From assembly GCA_949152475.1 (NCBI GenBank), contig OX424564.1, forward strand, positions 744,001 through 808,000: a stretch of 64,000 bases of DNA, given 5' to 3'. The notes below the pieces were generated by a model. The model was not told the origin of the DNA. It ran no database searches and was given only the letters and a program-made list of their open reading frames with translations. Positions 11,861-34,789 of this stretch are shown piece by piece; positions within the stretch are counted from its first letter, which is position 1; each line of letters starts with the position of its first letter. A program made the position numbers and the translations under genes. This DNA comes from Terebella lapidaria (taxonomy: Eukaryota > Annelida > Polychaeta > Terebellida > Terebellidae).

Positions 11861-12200
11861 AATCATAATAAAGGGGATTGAAGACTATAAGTATATTATT
11901 GAGTGATTTTCTTAAATTTGACATGAATTTTGACCTCATTTTTGCGCGAGTTGCTACAGGAGGTCTTGCTTTGGCTCGCCGAGCTACTATTAGGACCAAT
12001 ACGGTACTCACCCATTCATTCAGTCATTGGAAAACATTATCCGATTTGTACTGTAATGTTATAATAATTTATAGAAAAAAAACAAATTACGTCTTTGGAT
12101 TTCCATAAAACACGCACCTGCCATCTGGCGAATGTTTTTCTCCATCAATATTTATATTCCTGCACGTGCAAGTAATGGTCTAAACATGCAAAAAGTAGTA

Positions 12201-15200
12201 CAGTCAGTGTAGTAGTTCCGGATCATCAGTAATAGCGGATCACTTCAACACTAAACATGACAAATATTCCTTGGAACTTCACGAACACAAATTTTTCTTG
12301 GCAAGATTTTCCAAGTGTAAAGTGTCCGTTCTCAAAATATGTTTTCGTGGTTTTCACGTGCAAATTGTTGACATCACGTGATCCGATTCATATCTGGGTC
12401 AGGGGTTTGGTCCAGAATCGTCTCCTACGGAAACCGATAGGTGCATTTGTTGAATGTTTTGGGTCGACATAAATATGAAAATCGATTATTTATAGACGCT
12501 AAAAAGTTCGCAAACATTTGGTAAAGGTATATTACAAAGCATCTTTTGTGAACATCGTGAGACTGCTGTATTTTAACATTTTACTTGAAAAATGAAATTG
12601 AAGTAAAAGCGGATCACCGTTTGTATGTCTGGACTCGTTCTGAGAATTTATGACATGCGGACAGTAACTTTCGGCGTACAATCGTATTGAGAAATTTCTT
12701 TGGGGAGAGGACCTTTGTGAAAAAAATAGGAGATCTTACAATATCCCAATTTCAAATTGAAAATTTTATTACAAAATAAAAAAATTGGCCCCGTTTTTTA
12801 TATGTAATATAAAGTTCAACACAAACCTCATACATATGTAAGATTTTTGGCCATAAATTTTATTAGGATGGTCAGATCAATTTGAAGTTTGCTTCGTTTC
12901 CATTTGGCATAAAACCACATTTTTTTCACCGAGTTCAAATTTCTTTTTTGAAAATTGAATAAGTTGGGAAGCTTCTCCAATGTTAAATTTCACCTGTGTA
13001 CAGTAGACATGAAATTCGCGAGTCTAAACAGAGTTCGGCATGTTGTTCAATGTTAGAATTGCACAGTACAGCGTAAGAATTATATTTTATTGGAATACAC
13101 TGTAAAATGTGTGCCCCTATGTGTTTTCCTAATCAAGAACTTTCCTCATATAACATTAGATCACGAACTCCCCAAATTTGCTTGAATTTCCGTGATTCGA
13201 TTTGGGTCCAACATTTAACATTGGGGTAGATTGGCAACTTTTTCAGTTTTCAAGATAGAACTCTGTAATTTTGTTTAAAAAAATATACGATAAATGGAAA
13301 CATAAAATTTTTAATTGCCGCAAGTGCAGCCCTGCTAGTATATCCATCAGCGTAGATAAAGCCACAAACAGCCGCCCACACAGACGGCATCAAACAGCGT
13401 TAGGGTTTTTTTCATGTTAAATTTCCAATCTAATTTTCCAGCGAAAAATAGCCCCTAAAGTATCATGTTGGTCTAAATTTCTAAAACATGGTTAGGCAGC
13501 CCCTATGCCCTCGTTGTTTGCCCGTGCTCTCTATAGCGGCCGCACACGTATGGATGGCCAACGCACATGCGGACGGGCATCCACATACAGACGTACATGT
13601 TCGCCTGGACATGGGATACCGCCGGAGGGCCGCACCTGAGAACGCAACTGGAAAAAAGCACGGGATCGGCGCCAAAGGCGGTCGAAGCACAAGCTACATA
13701 CATGACTGAACGAATATAAATGCAAAAATAAAAATATATGTACAAATATATCATCAGAAGTAATATCTGGTATTGGCAATACATGTACATATATCAACAG
13801 GACAGCAATTCTAATCACAGGAGCGAGCGCATTCAGTGTTCTGAAAACGTCGATCTGCTCTCAGTCAAAATGACACACTGCCGCATAGTTTCCAAGTAGC
13901 GCCTACATCTTTTGTGAGAAATGCTGATTTCACATTTGCGAGAGAAGTACGTGTAATTGAAACGGCTGTGACATCCATGATCGAGAAAAGTTTTATTGAA
14001 CTGTATATAAGTGTTCATGTGCAATTTTATTTTCTCGATATTGGCTTTTGTGACATACGCAGGTTTTGATAGTAGAGACTTGAACTGCAATCATTTATTC
14101 GTTTATAAATCTATCGGTGAAATGCTATTTGACCACATGATGACTTGGAAATCTGCAACAATATGTTGCAATACACATGAACTGTAGATGCTCAAACCTT
14201 CGTAATTAATCGGTTCCACAAAGATACTGTTCTTCAATGTTCTGCAACAGTCATAGATTAAAACAGTATTCAAATGATCTTGTTGGGTGACTATTTCAGG
14301 CGTCTCGGCAGAAATGCATTCAAGGATTCATACGGCTTGGTTCGATAACCTTGGCATCGCTTTGCGTCCGTTGTCCATCGTCCACATTTTTAGCTTAAAA
14401 ATTTACCAAACATATGTTTCTAAAATTTTGCACAAAATACCTGAAAATATTTCCAGAGGGAGATATTTTTTAGCTTTTTGATTTTCGAAAATCAATCGTC
14501 AATTTTTTCTAAATGAAGCATTAGATTACCCAGATATAACTTGGCAGTGTTTGACTTTTGTGGCCCTTGAATAGCTGGTCTGTGATGTGGCCATTTTGAT
14601 GTGGCCATCTGTGATGTGGCCATCCGACGGGTCAGAAATCAAAGAGCTATCAGATTTGATCCATTCCCAATTTTTCCTTCTTAATTGGAGCTGTTTGGAG
14701 TAAACTTCTAGAACACTTCAAGATTGTGGTGCTGCCAATTTTTTTTTTCTTTTAAATTCTCAATGATATTCTATAAATGATATTTTGAACTGTAATCCAA
14801 TATCATTTTGATGATCCATTGTTCAGCCATGTATACTCCATATTTGACACTGCGACGATTTTGGTTTGCTGACTCAGCACTTTAGGCTTTCCATATACCT
14901 CATTAATACATCATAGAGCAAAACAGACGTAATTTACTGATATGATACACTACACATTTGTTCATTTTGCCAAACTTAGCACTGCGTCAGCAGAATTTTT
15001 CACATATGCGGCTCAGTGCCGATATATCCACTTGTTGTGTAGACAAACCATGAAGTTTTCGGCATGAGTAAAACATGATATGTTAGATGAATAGCCTACT
15101 ATGAATTGTCTCGAGATCGTACATTTCACAGATATATTTCACACAAAAATTGGCATGCTAGTATGTCACAAAATTTGTGGTTATACTATGTCCAAAACAT

Positions 15201-16045
15201 TAGGAATATAAATAGTTTGTCGATATATTTTTCATATATAACAGCGTCAACAAAATACAAAAACTTACCACAAATTTTGTCATGATGAACAGATAAAATA
15301 CTTGTATATATACAATAATATGTTATATGTTAATATTGATATACATAATATTGATTTTGTATACATGTATAATAAATAATTGAATAATATCAATTTTGTG
15401 ATCATCTAGCATGTTCGCAAGTACGTTGCTATAAGGCATTGAAAAAAAACCTTTTCGGACAATATCCACTTGGCGCAATACTATTCGTTTCCCAGAAAAA
15501 AAAACTTGTATACTAGTACACTTGTTACAATTACAACAATTCATGATTATTATATCTGAAACTCATTACATCATTACATCTAAAAGTAAATCAATTTCAC
15601 ATCATTGAAGTAGAATCAATTGACAGGAAGATGTTCTCCAATTTGCAATTTCGGTAATAATTTATTTTGTCTGGGCCATTCTGTATGAGAGATAGTTAAT
15701 GGAAATAGAACCCAGTCCGCTACAAATTAATACATTTTTATATCAAATATGTTGTTCTTCCAATTTGTAATTCAAAATCAATATCTTACAACTTTCAGTG
15801 CCGATAATCACCGCCAGAGGGCACGTGATCCGGAACTACTGAAATGATCCGCTTCTGCTTCAATTCCGTCCTGCAGTAAAAACTGCAGTTCGTAAATAAT
15901 AGTTACCACACAGGCGCCTTATCGACATATATTAAAAACATCTAATATACACATGTATTAGTAATAATATTTAATTCCAGTCTACAAGCATACTGATTTA
16001 ATTGGTCGCACCTTGCTGAGTGATCCGGAACTACTACACTAACTG
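12201..16045. mobile_element. 3.85-kb Tc1/mariner-like non-autonomous element
   Basis: The left end begins CAGTCAGTGTAGTAGTTCC at 12201 and continues GGATCA. The right end is its inverse (CAGTTAGTGTAGTAGTTCC read from 16045). Both are flanked by TA (12199-12200 and 16046-16047). A CAGT terminus with a TA duplication is typical of the Tc1/mariner group. A subterminal inverted copy of the GGATC-AACTACT motif is at 15829-15856, and 'agcggatcac' recurs near 12234 and 12608. No transposase is recognised in about 3.8 kb, which instead holds a relic of another element near 14330-14730. The right end is 79 bp from the NSUN2 start codon. Confidence 0.65.
14330..14730 (+). repeat. Decayed copy of the hairpin-ended element family
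   Basis: 'gataaccttggcatcgctttgcgtccgttgtcc' followed by 'aaattttgcacaaaatacc' and 'aaatatttccagaggg' matches the order seen at 590-725. The palindromic head and CGTCC repeat are degraded. Nested inside the Tc1/mariner-like element. Confidence 0.6.
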
Positions 16046-16124
16046 TATTTAGTAATCAGGTGTTGCACAAGTAGATCTAGTGCCTGAACTCATCATTTTG
16101 ATACCCACTGACTTGCTGACAGCG

Positions 16125-26871
<10,747 letters not shown>

Positions 26872-27353
26872 TGATTAGCGACTCTTAGGAATTGAGAGAC
26901 ATTATTCGGAGTGTGAGTGTTTGCCCCTGGAAGGAATGTGTGGTTTTGAGCAATAAATCTTCATAATCTGTGTGTTTATTTGTGATAGAACTCATGCCAG
27001 AGCAGTGTTGAACTGAGATTCCTATGTATGTTTAGTCTACTCATGGGATAATGTTACACAGGTCATGACAACAAAGAACAGAGAAAGCTATCATACAAGA
27101 ACCAGAGGCTGCTGAACTTTAAACATGATTGAAAAAAAAATTTGAAGAAAAGATCGTAAATTTAGCCCAACGGTTATAAAGGAGAATGTTGTTTGTGGTA
27201 CTGAGACAACACATGTGAGCAAGGGTCCTGTAGAAAAAAGGCCGGTTAAATCACCCATCGACCAATATACACATTTTTTGTGGAGGACGTAACCTTGGAT
27301 ACAAGCTCTATTTTCAACAGTTTTGCCTATTCGTGGTGGACGTTCTCTTTTTA
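26872..27353 (+). other. NSUN2 3' UTR and downstream spacer
   Basis: AATAAA at 26952-26957, 81 bp after the NSUN2 stop, is the likely poly(A) signal. The remainder shows no gene or repeat that I recognise. Confidence 0.7.
26952..26957 (+). terminator. NSUN2 polyadenylation signal
   Basis: Canonical AATAAA shortly after the stop codon of NSUN2, followed by a T/G-rich stretch ('tgtgtgtttatttgtg'). Confidence 0.75.
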
Positions 27354-27475
27354 TTAGGTTGCCGGATTTATGGTGAGATAACCTATTACCGTCACGTTGC
27401 GTCCTTCGTCCGTCTGTCCATCCACATTTTCATCTTTAAAGTGTATGCTCTAATCTATTTATGTCCACACTTTGA
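27354..27475 (+). repeat. Left end of a hairpin-ended element (relic)
   Basis: 'attaggttgccggatttatggtgagataacctattaccgtcacgttgcgtcc' follows the plan of 568-650: palindromic head, 'cctatt(g/a)ccgtcacgttgcgtcc', CGTCC repeat, 'catctttaaag'. Only the left ~120 bp is present. It directly precedes the DIRS-like fossil. Confidence 0.7.
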
Positions 27476-30400
27476 CCTGTATAATAAACACTTTGGGAAA
27501 TCTTACCTGGCTTTCAAATAAGAGGGTAATCGTGCCATTGAGATTTTTTAATGGCAAACTCTCTAAAACTGGTCGTTCTATGCCCCTCTGACCTCAGTCG
27601 TTCATAACGGTTTTTTGACGAAACCGGACTGAGTCAGTGGTCACTTTGAGAGATTTCTTGACGAAACTGTTCCATCGGAACCGCCATTACCTTTGTCCCT
27701 GCTTTTGGCAGCAAGACAAAGGCTCTTACTTCTAGGCTTTCAATAGGAGTTTATCTTCGTTTTCCTGGATTACGATCGTTTTCCTACGGATTTTCTTCAC
27801 TATTTTAGCGTATATTGTACAGCTACAGTAGTTTAGAGTACTTTTAGTCTAGTTTTTTGTGAGGAGGTGGTGAAATCCTCATCGGATAGGTAGCTTCCTC
27901 GATTTTCGGCCTTTGCTTTGTTCATGTTGGACTTTTCCAGATGAAGTGTGTCGGGTGTAAGCAGTTCCTTCCTAAGTGGGAGTTACACCACAATTGTTGG
28001 GCGTGTCGCTCCCTATGTCGACCTACGGCCTGCTGCGGTATGGCTGGTCCAACTACTTGTGTGGACTTCGTGCTGTGCAACAGGACAGGTTGGCTAAGCC
28101 TCTCCTCCCGCTCCCAACCCCTCTGCTAGTTCAAGCAGCAAGTCCCGGTTCAAGCAGGCCGCGCAGAAGCGGGAAGAGCAGGATATTCTTTTGCTTCGCC
28201 TTATTACTGCTGTAAGTGCTGATTTGTCTTTATCTTTCAGCAATCCCCGGTACCCGGGAACCGATCCTATGCCTATAGTACCACGAGTTCTTCGTGCCTT
28301 GCCTTGTGCTTGGCCTCGGTTAACTCTTACCCAGTTCCGCCATTGGAGACCCGGGCGAGGGGCCGAGACATGCCTATAGACCCCGGTTATCCGGCATTGA
28401 GCTCCTTTCGGAGGCGTCTCACGGTGTCAACTACCCTTGAGTTCAACTCCGTTAACGTCTCAATTTGTGGACTGTGGACTGTCGGCGCCACGGGGTCGCA
28501 AGCGCCAGTGTTCCGCACTGTCCACGCGGGTTTGGCCCTCGGAAGGCAGGCGACCGTAGCTACGACCGTGGGGCCTGTGCGTTCCAAGGTTTCTGGGCCT
28601 TTTTTCCCGGTTCCCGAGAGCCGTGCTGTGGCTCTTGGGAGCCTGGGGTCAGGTCTCAGGACCCGGGTCTCGGCTCCCGGGAGCCGGGATTCGGTTCCTG
28701 GGAGCCACGCCTCGGTTCCGGGGAACTAGTGTTCGGTCTTCCATTCTCCACGGGTTTCTTGCCTCGGGGTTTGGATTCTGTGGCCCACCTCCTGTTCGGA
28801 GCTCTTTGGCGGATGTGCCCGTGTATCCGTTGTCTCCTCGGGTTTGGTTAACCGGCCGCCGGTGTGCATGGCACCTAGGAGTCGTGTTACTACTTCTCAG
28901 TCTATGCTATGTAAGAAGTCAGTGACATTCGATTCTAATGTGGTTTATTTTCCACAGGTCGCCGAGGATTTCGAGGGGGCCGAGGTTCCATCTGCTCCTC
29001 TCCAGCCAGCTGTCTCGTCCGACCCGGTTTCTGTTCCCCAGTCGGACTCAGTCGCCCAGGCCTCTCCAGCTCCGCTGTCTGTTTCGGCCTCAGCCTCTGG
29101 CTCGCCGGTGTCTACGGCATTCAAGGCTCCGTTGTCCACGATTCCGGGAGTTTCTTCTCATTTTCTTTCCCGTGGGAAGTTTCACGCGGAGATGCTGGCT
29201 ATGAAGAATGATTTCTTGACCCGTTTTGAGAACCTTCTTCCTCAGAGGTCTCCCAGGGTCCCGGACGTGGGGGGGGGGGGGGGGATTCTGACGATATCTC
29301 TTACCTGCCTCAAGAGGATGGCATCGTCCCTTTGCCAGGCCCGTCTGGACTTGTGCGTCCGAAGTGCGTCCGAAGTGCCAGCGTCAGGAGGATGTAGTCT
29401 CTCAGGAGGGTGAGGACTCCTGGAATGCCTACGATATGCCCTGGGCCGACAAGTTGAACTTTGTGCGCAGGATCGCTGGCGAGGAATGGCTGGATGTTCA
29501 TGCAGATTCTCCTCCGCCAGCGAAACGAGTCAGGTCTTTCATGGAGCGTGACCTCCATCAGCCTAAGGTGCCTAGAGATTCTGGCTAGGCCGTCCAAGCT
29601 TCAGGACCAGGATGCCTTCTCACAGCCCAAGTCTGTCTTGTGCCATGGAATCAGCTTTCCGACTGGCAGTCGTCCGTCCGGCTTGGCGTGGCGGTTGATT
29701 CCGCTATGGACTGGCTTGTCCATGCCCTAACCGTATCCATGAAGGCTTGTCATGAGCAGATTTTGAATAACGAGGATTTGGACAAGTCCGACTTGGCAGA
29801 TGTTATCCATGGGTTCGTCAGCCTTGTACAGTCGCTGGGGCGGGCCGTGGCGGACAAGGTGTCTTTGGATACTTACCTCTGGTAGGCTTCTGAGTTGTGG
29901 CGGAGGGCCGCGGTCCTTCAGCGTCTGGAGGTCAAGTTGCCGGAGCAGCTGTTGGCCAGGCTACATCACCATCCTGTCTTACCGAAGGAGGGTCCTGCTT
30001 CCCCTTTCCTCTTCCCGGCGGACATACACCGGGAGCTGGATGAGTTAAAGACCCGTAGGGAGGAGCGGGAGCGTGCGAAGGCCTCTATGGTTGCCTCTCT
30101 CCAGCAATCCAAGGCTATGGAGCGTTGGTCCAAAATGCTTTTGCAGCAGCAGCAGCGCAAGCGTCCCCAGCAGCAGCAGCCGTAGGGGGCTTCTGACTCG
30201 ACTTCGGCGGCCCGCGGTAGGGGTCGAGCCCTTGACCGTCCCTTTCGGAAGGCCCCTGCAGGCACACAACGAGGGGGGCAGAGTGGACGTGGTCCCGTCC
30301 GTGGACGTCCAACCAGCCCATCCAAGTCCGCAGGGGCAAAGAAGTCAGGTAATTCCCTCGTCACAGGATCCGGCTTCGTCACGTACGACCGTGTCTCCAA

Positions 30401-30795
30401 ACGATTTCTGGACTCGCTGGCGTGATCTAGGAGCCAGTCCTTGGATTGTCACGACCTTACGTCGCGGGTTCGGTCTGAAGTTGGTTCAGTTTCCGCCCGT
30501 GACGCTCACTCCAAGGATTTTTTCCCTTCCTCACGACCCCGAAAGGCGTCAAGCCTTGGTAGACGAGATTTTTGCCATGATTAAAAAACGAGTGGTAGAA
30601 CCGGTGCAGGGCAACTCTCCCGGGTTTTACAGTACATTCTTTGTGGTTCCGAAGGCCTCGGGTGGATGGAGACCGGTCATAGACCTGTCCGCCCTCAATC
30701 GCTACCTTCACATTCCAACTTTCACCATGGAGACTACAGAAGTGGTCCGGTCGGCCTTGCCTCTGGGGGCATGGGTCGTGACGATCGACCTGAAG
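27476..30795 (+). mobile_element. DIRS-like retroelement fossil
   Basis: Parts in order: a non-coding leader from about 27476; a gag-like region from about 27940 that opens with a Cys/His-rich motif (CVGC...HHNCWAC) and continues Pro/Ser-rich; and the first part of a reverse transcriptase up to 30795, with the block GGWRPVIDLSALNRYL and VTIDLK typical of DIRS-type enzymes. The element is broken, with several breaks in coding frame, and its preserved part stops where the 5S array begins. A related leader sequence recurs at 63860. Terminal repeats were not identified. DIRS is favoured over Gypsy by the reverse transcriptase wording and the gag motif. Confidence 0.6.
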
Positions 30796-30904
30796 ACCAC
30801 GTTGAAAGCACCAGTTCTCGTCTGATCACTGAAGTTAAGCAACGTAGGGCCTGGTTAGTACTTTGGATGGGTGACCGTCTGGGAATACCGGGTATTGTAG
30901 ACTT
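30796..30904 (+). rRNA. 5S rRNA copy 1 (5'-truncated, diverged)
   Basis: Starts at the equivalent of 5S base 14, directly against the DIRS-like fossil, so the 5' strand of the terminal helix is missing. It also has an extra T in 'gtactttgg' and two substitutions in the 3' half. Probably a pseudogene at the array edge. Confidence 0.9.
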
Positions 30905-31073
30905 TTTGTTTTTTGCCGAACACCACCATGAATCGACTGTGGCCAATTTCTTCTGAATTTCCATCCAATTTTCACCAATTTCATGTTTTCGGCACATACG
31001 TGTGCATAATAGAGATTGCTCAACGTGCATGCATGACCACACATATAAATGGTCTTATTTTCGTACTGCTGAT

Positions 31074-31193
31074 GTCTACGACCATACTACGTTGAAAGCA
31101 CCAGTTCTCGTCTGATCACTGAAGTTAAGCAACGTAGGGCCTGGTTAGTACTTGGATGGGTGATCGCCTGGGAATACCGGGTGTTGTAGACTT
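31074..31193 (+). rRNA. 5S rRNA copy 2
   Basis: Full-length 120 bp with two C-to-T changes (the 'atactac' near base 15 and 'gggtgatcg' in box C). Confidence 0.95.
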
Positions 31194-31362
31194 TTTGTTT
31201 TTTGCCGAACACCACCATGAATCGACTGTGGCCAATTTCTTCTGAATTTCCATCCAATTTTCACCAATTTCATGTTTTTGGCACATACGTGTGCATAATA
31301 GAGATTGCTCAACGTGCATGCATGACCACACATATAAATTGTCTTATTTTCGTACTGCTGAT

Positions 31363-31482
31363 GTCTACGACCATACCACGTTGAAAGCACCAGTTCTCGT
31401 CTGATCACTGAAGTTAAGCAACGTAGGGCCTGGTTAGTACTTGGATGAGTGACCGCCTGGAAATACCGGGTGTTGTAGACTT
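31363..31482 (+). rRNA. 5S rRNA copy 3
   Basis: Full length; two G-to-A changes in the box C region ('gatgagtgacc' and 'ctggaaat'). Confidence 0.95.
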
Positions 31483-31651
31483 TTTGTTTTTTGCTGAACA
31501 CCACCATGAATCGACTGTGGCCAATTTCTTCTGAATTTCCATCCAATTTTCACCAATTTCATGTTTTTGGCACATACGTGTGCATAATAGAGATTGCTCA
31601 ACGTGCATGCATGACCACACATATAAATGGTCTTATTTTCGTACTGCTGAT

Positions 31652-31771
31652 GTCTACGACCATACCACGTTGAAAGCACCAGTTCTCGTCTGATCACTGA
31701 AGTTAAGCAACGTAGGGCCTGGTTAGTACTTAGATGGGTGACCGCCTGGGAATACCGGGTGTTGTAGACTT
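31652..31771 (+). rRNA. 5S rRNA copy 4
   Basis: Full length; one change in box C ('acttagatggg'). Confidence 0.95.
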
Positions 31772-31940
31772 TTTGTTTTTTGCCGAACACCACCATGAAT
31801 CGACTGTGGCCAATTTCTTCTGAATTCCCATCCAATTTTCACCAATTTCATGTTTTTGGCACATACGTGTGCATAATAGAGATTGCTCAACGTGCATGCA
31901 TGACCACACATATAAATGGTGTTATTTTCGTACTGCTGAT

Positions 31941-32060
31941 GTCTACGACCATACCACGTTGAAAGCACCAGTTCTCGTCTGATCACTGAAGTTAAGCAAC
32001 GTCGGGCCTGGTTAGTACTTGGTTGGGTGACCGCCTGGGAATACCGGGTGTTGTAGACTT
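31941..32060 (+). rRNA. 5S rRNA copy 5
   Basis: Full length; two changes ('acgtcgggcc' and 'cttggttggg'). Confidence 0.95.
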
Positions 32061-32229
32061 TTTGTTTTTTGCCGAACACCACCATGAATCGACTGTGGCC
32101 AATTTCTTCTGAATTTCCATCCAATTTTCACCAATTTCATGTTTTTGGCACATACGTGTGCATAATAGAGATTGCTCAACGTGCATGCATGACCACACAT
32201 ATAAATGGTCTTATTTTCGTACTGATGAT

Positions 32230-32349
32230 GTCTACGACCATACCACGTTGAAAGCACCAGTTCTCGTCTGATCACTGAAGTTAAGCAACGTAGGGCCTGG
32301 TCAGTACTTGGATGGGTGACCGCCTGGGAATACCGGGTGTTGTAGACTT
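32230..32349 (+). rRNA. 5S rRNA copy 6
   Basis: Full length; one change, 'ctggtcagtac', shared with copy 7. Confidence 0.96.
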
Positions 32350-32518
32350 TTTGTTTTTTGCCGAACACCACCATGAATCGACTGTGGCCAATTTCTTCTG
32401 AATTTCCATCCAATTTTCACCAATTTCATGTTTTTGGCACATACGTGTGCATAATAGAGATTGCTCAACGTGCATGCATGACCACACATATAAATGGTCT
32501 TATTTTCGTACTGCTGAT

Positions 32519-32638
32519 GTCTACGACCATACCACGTTGAAAGCACCAGTTCTCGTCTGATCACTGAAGTTAAGCAACGTAGGGCCTGGTCAGTACTTGG
32601 ATGGGTGACCGCCTGGGAATACCGGGTGTTGTAGACTT
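32519..32638 (+). rRNA. 5S rRNA copy 7
   Basis: Full length; shares 'ctggtcagtac' with copy 6. The spacer that follows carries a 129-bp duplication. Confidence 0.96.
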
Positions 32639-32936
32639 TTCTTTTTTTGCCGAACACCACCATGAATCGACTGTGGCCAATTTCTTCTGAATTTCCATCC
32701 AATTTTCACCAATTTCATGTTTTTGGCACATACGTGTGCATAATAGAGATTGCTCAACGTGCATGCATGACCACACATATAAATGGTCTTATTTTCGTAC
32801 TGTGGCCAATTTCTTCTGAATTTCCATCCAATTTTCACCAATTTCATGTTTTTGGCACATACGTGTGCATAATAGAGATTGCTCAACGTGCATGCATGAC
32901 CACACATATAAATGGTCTTATTTTCGTACTGCTGAT

Positions 32937-33056
32937 GTCTACGACCATACCACGTTGAAAGCACCAGTTCTCGTCTGATCACTGAAGTTAAGCAACGTAG
33001 GGCCTGGTTAGTACTTGGATGGGTGACCGCCTGGGAATACCGGGTGTTGTAGACTT
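32937..33056 (+). rRNA. 5S rRNA copy 8
   Basis: Full length and identical to the array consensus, preceded by the spacer with the 129-bp duplication. Confidence 0.97.
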
Positions 33057-33224
33057 TTTGTTTTTGCCGAACACCACCATGAATCGACTGTGGCCAATTT
33101 CTTCTGAATTTCCATCCAATTTTCACTAATTTCATGTTTTTGGCACATACAGGTGCATAATAGAGATTGCTCAACGTGCATGCATGACCACACATATAAA
33201 TGGTCTTATTTTCGTACGGCTGAT

Positions 33225-33344
33225 GTCTACGACCATACCACGTTGAAAGCACCAGTTCTCGTCTGATCACTGAAGTTAAGCAACGTAGGGCCTGGTTAGT
33301 ACTTAAATGGGTGACCGCCTGGGAATGCCGGGTGTTGTAGACTT
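33225..33344 (+). rRNA. 5S rRNA copy 9
   Basis: Full length; three changes in box C and downstream ('acttaaatggg', 'gaatgccggg'). Confidence 0.95.
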
Positions 33345-33513
33345 TTTGTTTTTTGCCGAACACCACCATGAATCGACTGTGGCCAATTTCTTCTGAATTT
33401 CCATCCAATTTTCACCAATTTCATGTTTTTGGCACATACGTGTGCATAATAGAGATTGCTCAACGTGCATGCATGACCACACATATAAATGGTCTTATTT
33501 TCGTTCTGCTGAT

Positions 33514-33633
33514 GTCTACGACCATACCACGTTGAAAGCACCAGTTCTCGTCTGATCACTGAAGTTAAGCAACGTAGGGCCTGGTTAGTACTTGGATGGG
33601 TGACCGCCTGGGAAAACCGGGTGTTGTAGACTT
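33514..33633 (+). rRNA. 5S rRNA copy 10
   Basis: Full length; one change giving TGGGAAAACC, the same TGGGAAA seen at the transposon's left border. First copy with the 'cgttctgctg' spacer. Confidence 0.96.
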
Positions 33634-33802
33634 TTTGTTTTTTGCCGAACACCACCATGAATCGACTGTGGCCGATTTCTTCTGAATTTCCATCCAATTT
33701 TCACCAATTTCATGTTTTTGGCACATACGTGTGCATAATAGAGATTGCTCAACGTGCATGCATGACCACACATATAAATGGTCTTATTTTCGTTCTGCTG
33801 AT

Positions 33803-33922
33803 GTCTACGACCATACCACGTTGAAAGCACCAGTTCTCGTCTGATCACTGAAGTTAAGCAACGTAGGGCCTGGTTAGTACTTGGATGGGTGACCGCCTGG
33901 GAATACCGGGTGTTGTATACTT
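33803..33922 (+). rRNA. 5S rRNA copy 11
   Basis: Full length; one G-to-T change in the terminal helix ('gtatact'). Confidence 0.96.
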
Positions 33923-34061
33923 TTTGTTTTTTGCCGAACACCACCATGAATCGACTGTGGCCAATTTCTTCTGAATTTCCATCCAATTTTCACCAATTTC
34001 ATGTTTTTGGCACATACGTGTGCATAATAGAGATTGCTCAACGTGCATGCATGACCACACA

Positions 34062-34067
34062 TATAAA
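34062..34067 (+). promoter_or_regulatory. TATA-like element 30 bp upstream of 5S genes (representative copy)
   Basis: TATAAA in 'acatataaatggtc' begins exactly at -30 of copy 12 and recurs in the spacer before each gene from copy 2 on, except copy 21. A TATA-like box near -30 is known to help Pol III transcription of 5S genes in several invertebrates. Confidence 0.65.
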
Positions 34068-34091
34068 TGGTCTTATTTTCGTTCTGCTGAT

Positions 34092-34211
34092 GTCTACGAC
34101 CATACCACGTTGAAAGCACCAGTTCTCGTCTGATCACTGAAGTTAAGCAACGTAGGGCCTGGTTAGTACTTGGATGGGTGACCGCCTGGGAATACCGGGT
34201 GTTGTAGACTT
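34092..34211 (+). rRNA. 5S rRNA copy 12
   Basis: Matches the array consensus. GTCTAC at the start pairs with GTAGAC at the end. The family's internal control region is present: box A around AAGTTAAGCAACGT (gene bases 49-62) and box C around TGGATGGGTGACCGCCTG (80-97). Confidence 0.98.
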
Positions 34212-34221
34212 TTTGTTTTTT
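34210..34221 (+). terminator. Pol III T-tract terminator (representative copy)
   Basis: The gene end runs into TTTTT, then G, then TTTTTT. Two T tracts in a row follow nearly all 5S copies in the array. Runs of four or more T are the usual Pol III stop. Confidence 0.85.
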
Positions 34222-34380
34222 GCCGAACACCACCATGAATCGACTGTGGCCAATTTCTTCTGAATTTCCATCCAATTTTCACCAATTTCATGTTTTTGGC
34301 ACATACGTGTGCATAATAGAGATTGCTCAACGTGCATGCATGACCACACATATAAATGGTCTTATTTTCGTTCTGCTGAT

Positions 34381-34500
34381 GTCTACGACCATACCACGTT
34401 GAAAGCACCAGTTCTCGTCTGATCACTGAAGTTAAGCAACGTAGGGCCTGGTTAGTACTTGGATGGGTGACCGCCTGGGAATACCGGTTGTTGTAGACTT
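34381..34500 (+). rRNA. 5S rRNA copy 13
   Basis: Full length; one change ('ataccggttgttg'). Confidence 0.96.
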
Positions 34501-34669
34501 TTTGTTTTTTGCCGAACACCACCATGAATCGACTGTGGCCAATTTCTTCTGAATTTCCATCCAATTTTCACCAATTTCATGTTTTTGGCACATACGTGTG
34601 CATAATAGAGATTGCTCAACGTGCATGCATGACCACACATATAAATGGTCTTATTTTCGTTCTGCTGAT

Positions 34670-34789
34670 GTCTACGACCATACCACGTTGAAAGCACCAG
34701 TTCTCGTCTGATCACTGAAGTTAAGCAACGTAGGGCCTGGTTAGTACTTGGATGGGTGACCGCCTGGGAATACCGGGTGTTGTAGACTT
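34670..34789 (+). rRNA. 5S rRNA copy 14
   Basis: Identical to the array consensus. Confidence 0.98.

Larger units (their letters stand above)
9739..12004. mobile_element. 2.27-kb TIR element flanked by TA
   Basis: The left end reads CCGTATTGGTCCTAATAGT from 9739. The right end is its exact inverse, ending at 12004. That is 19 bp of perfect terminal inverted repeat, and both ends are flanked by TA (9737-9738 and 12005-12006), as expected for a TA-target insertion. No transposase frame is present. The interior holds other repeats: a palindrome-headed element at 10046, a 73-bp tandem repeat, and a GC-rich segment with an internal duplication. It is probably a non-autonomous DNA transposon with nested insertions. 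Superfamily is not determined. Confidence 0.7.

Noticed and set aside
13481-13818. Overlapping frames on both strands in a GC-richer patch
   Set aside because: Frames in several phases with no conserved motif, inside the Tc1/mariner-like element; composition explains the open length.
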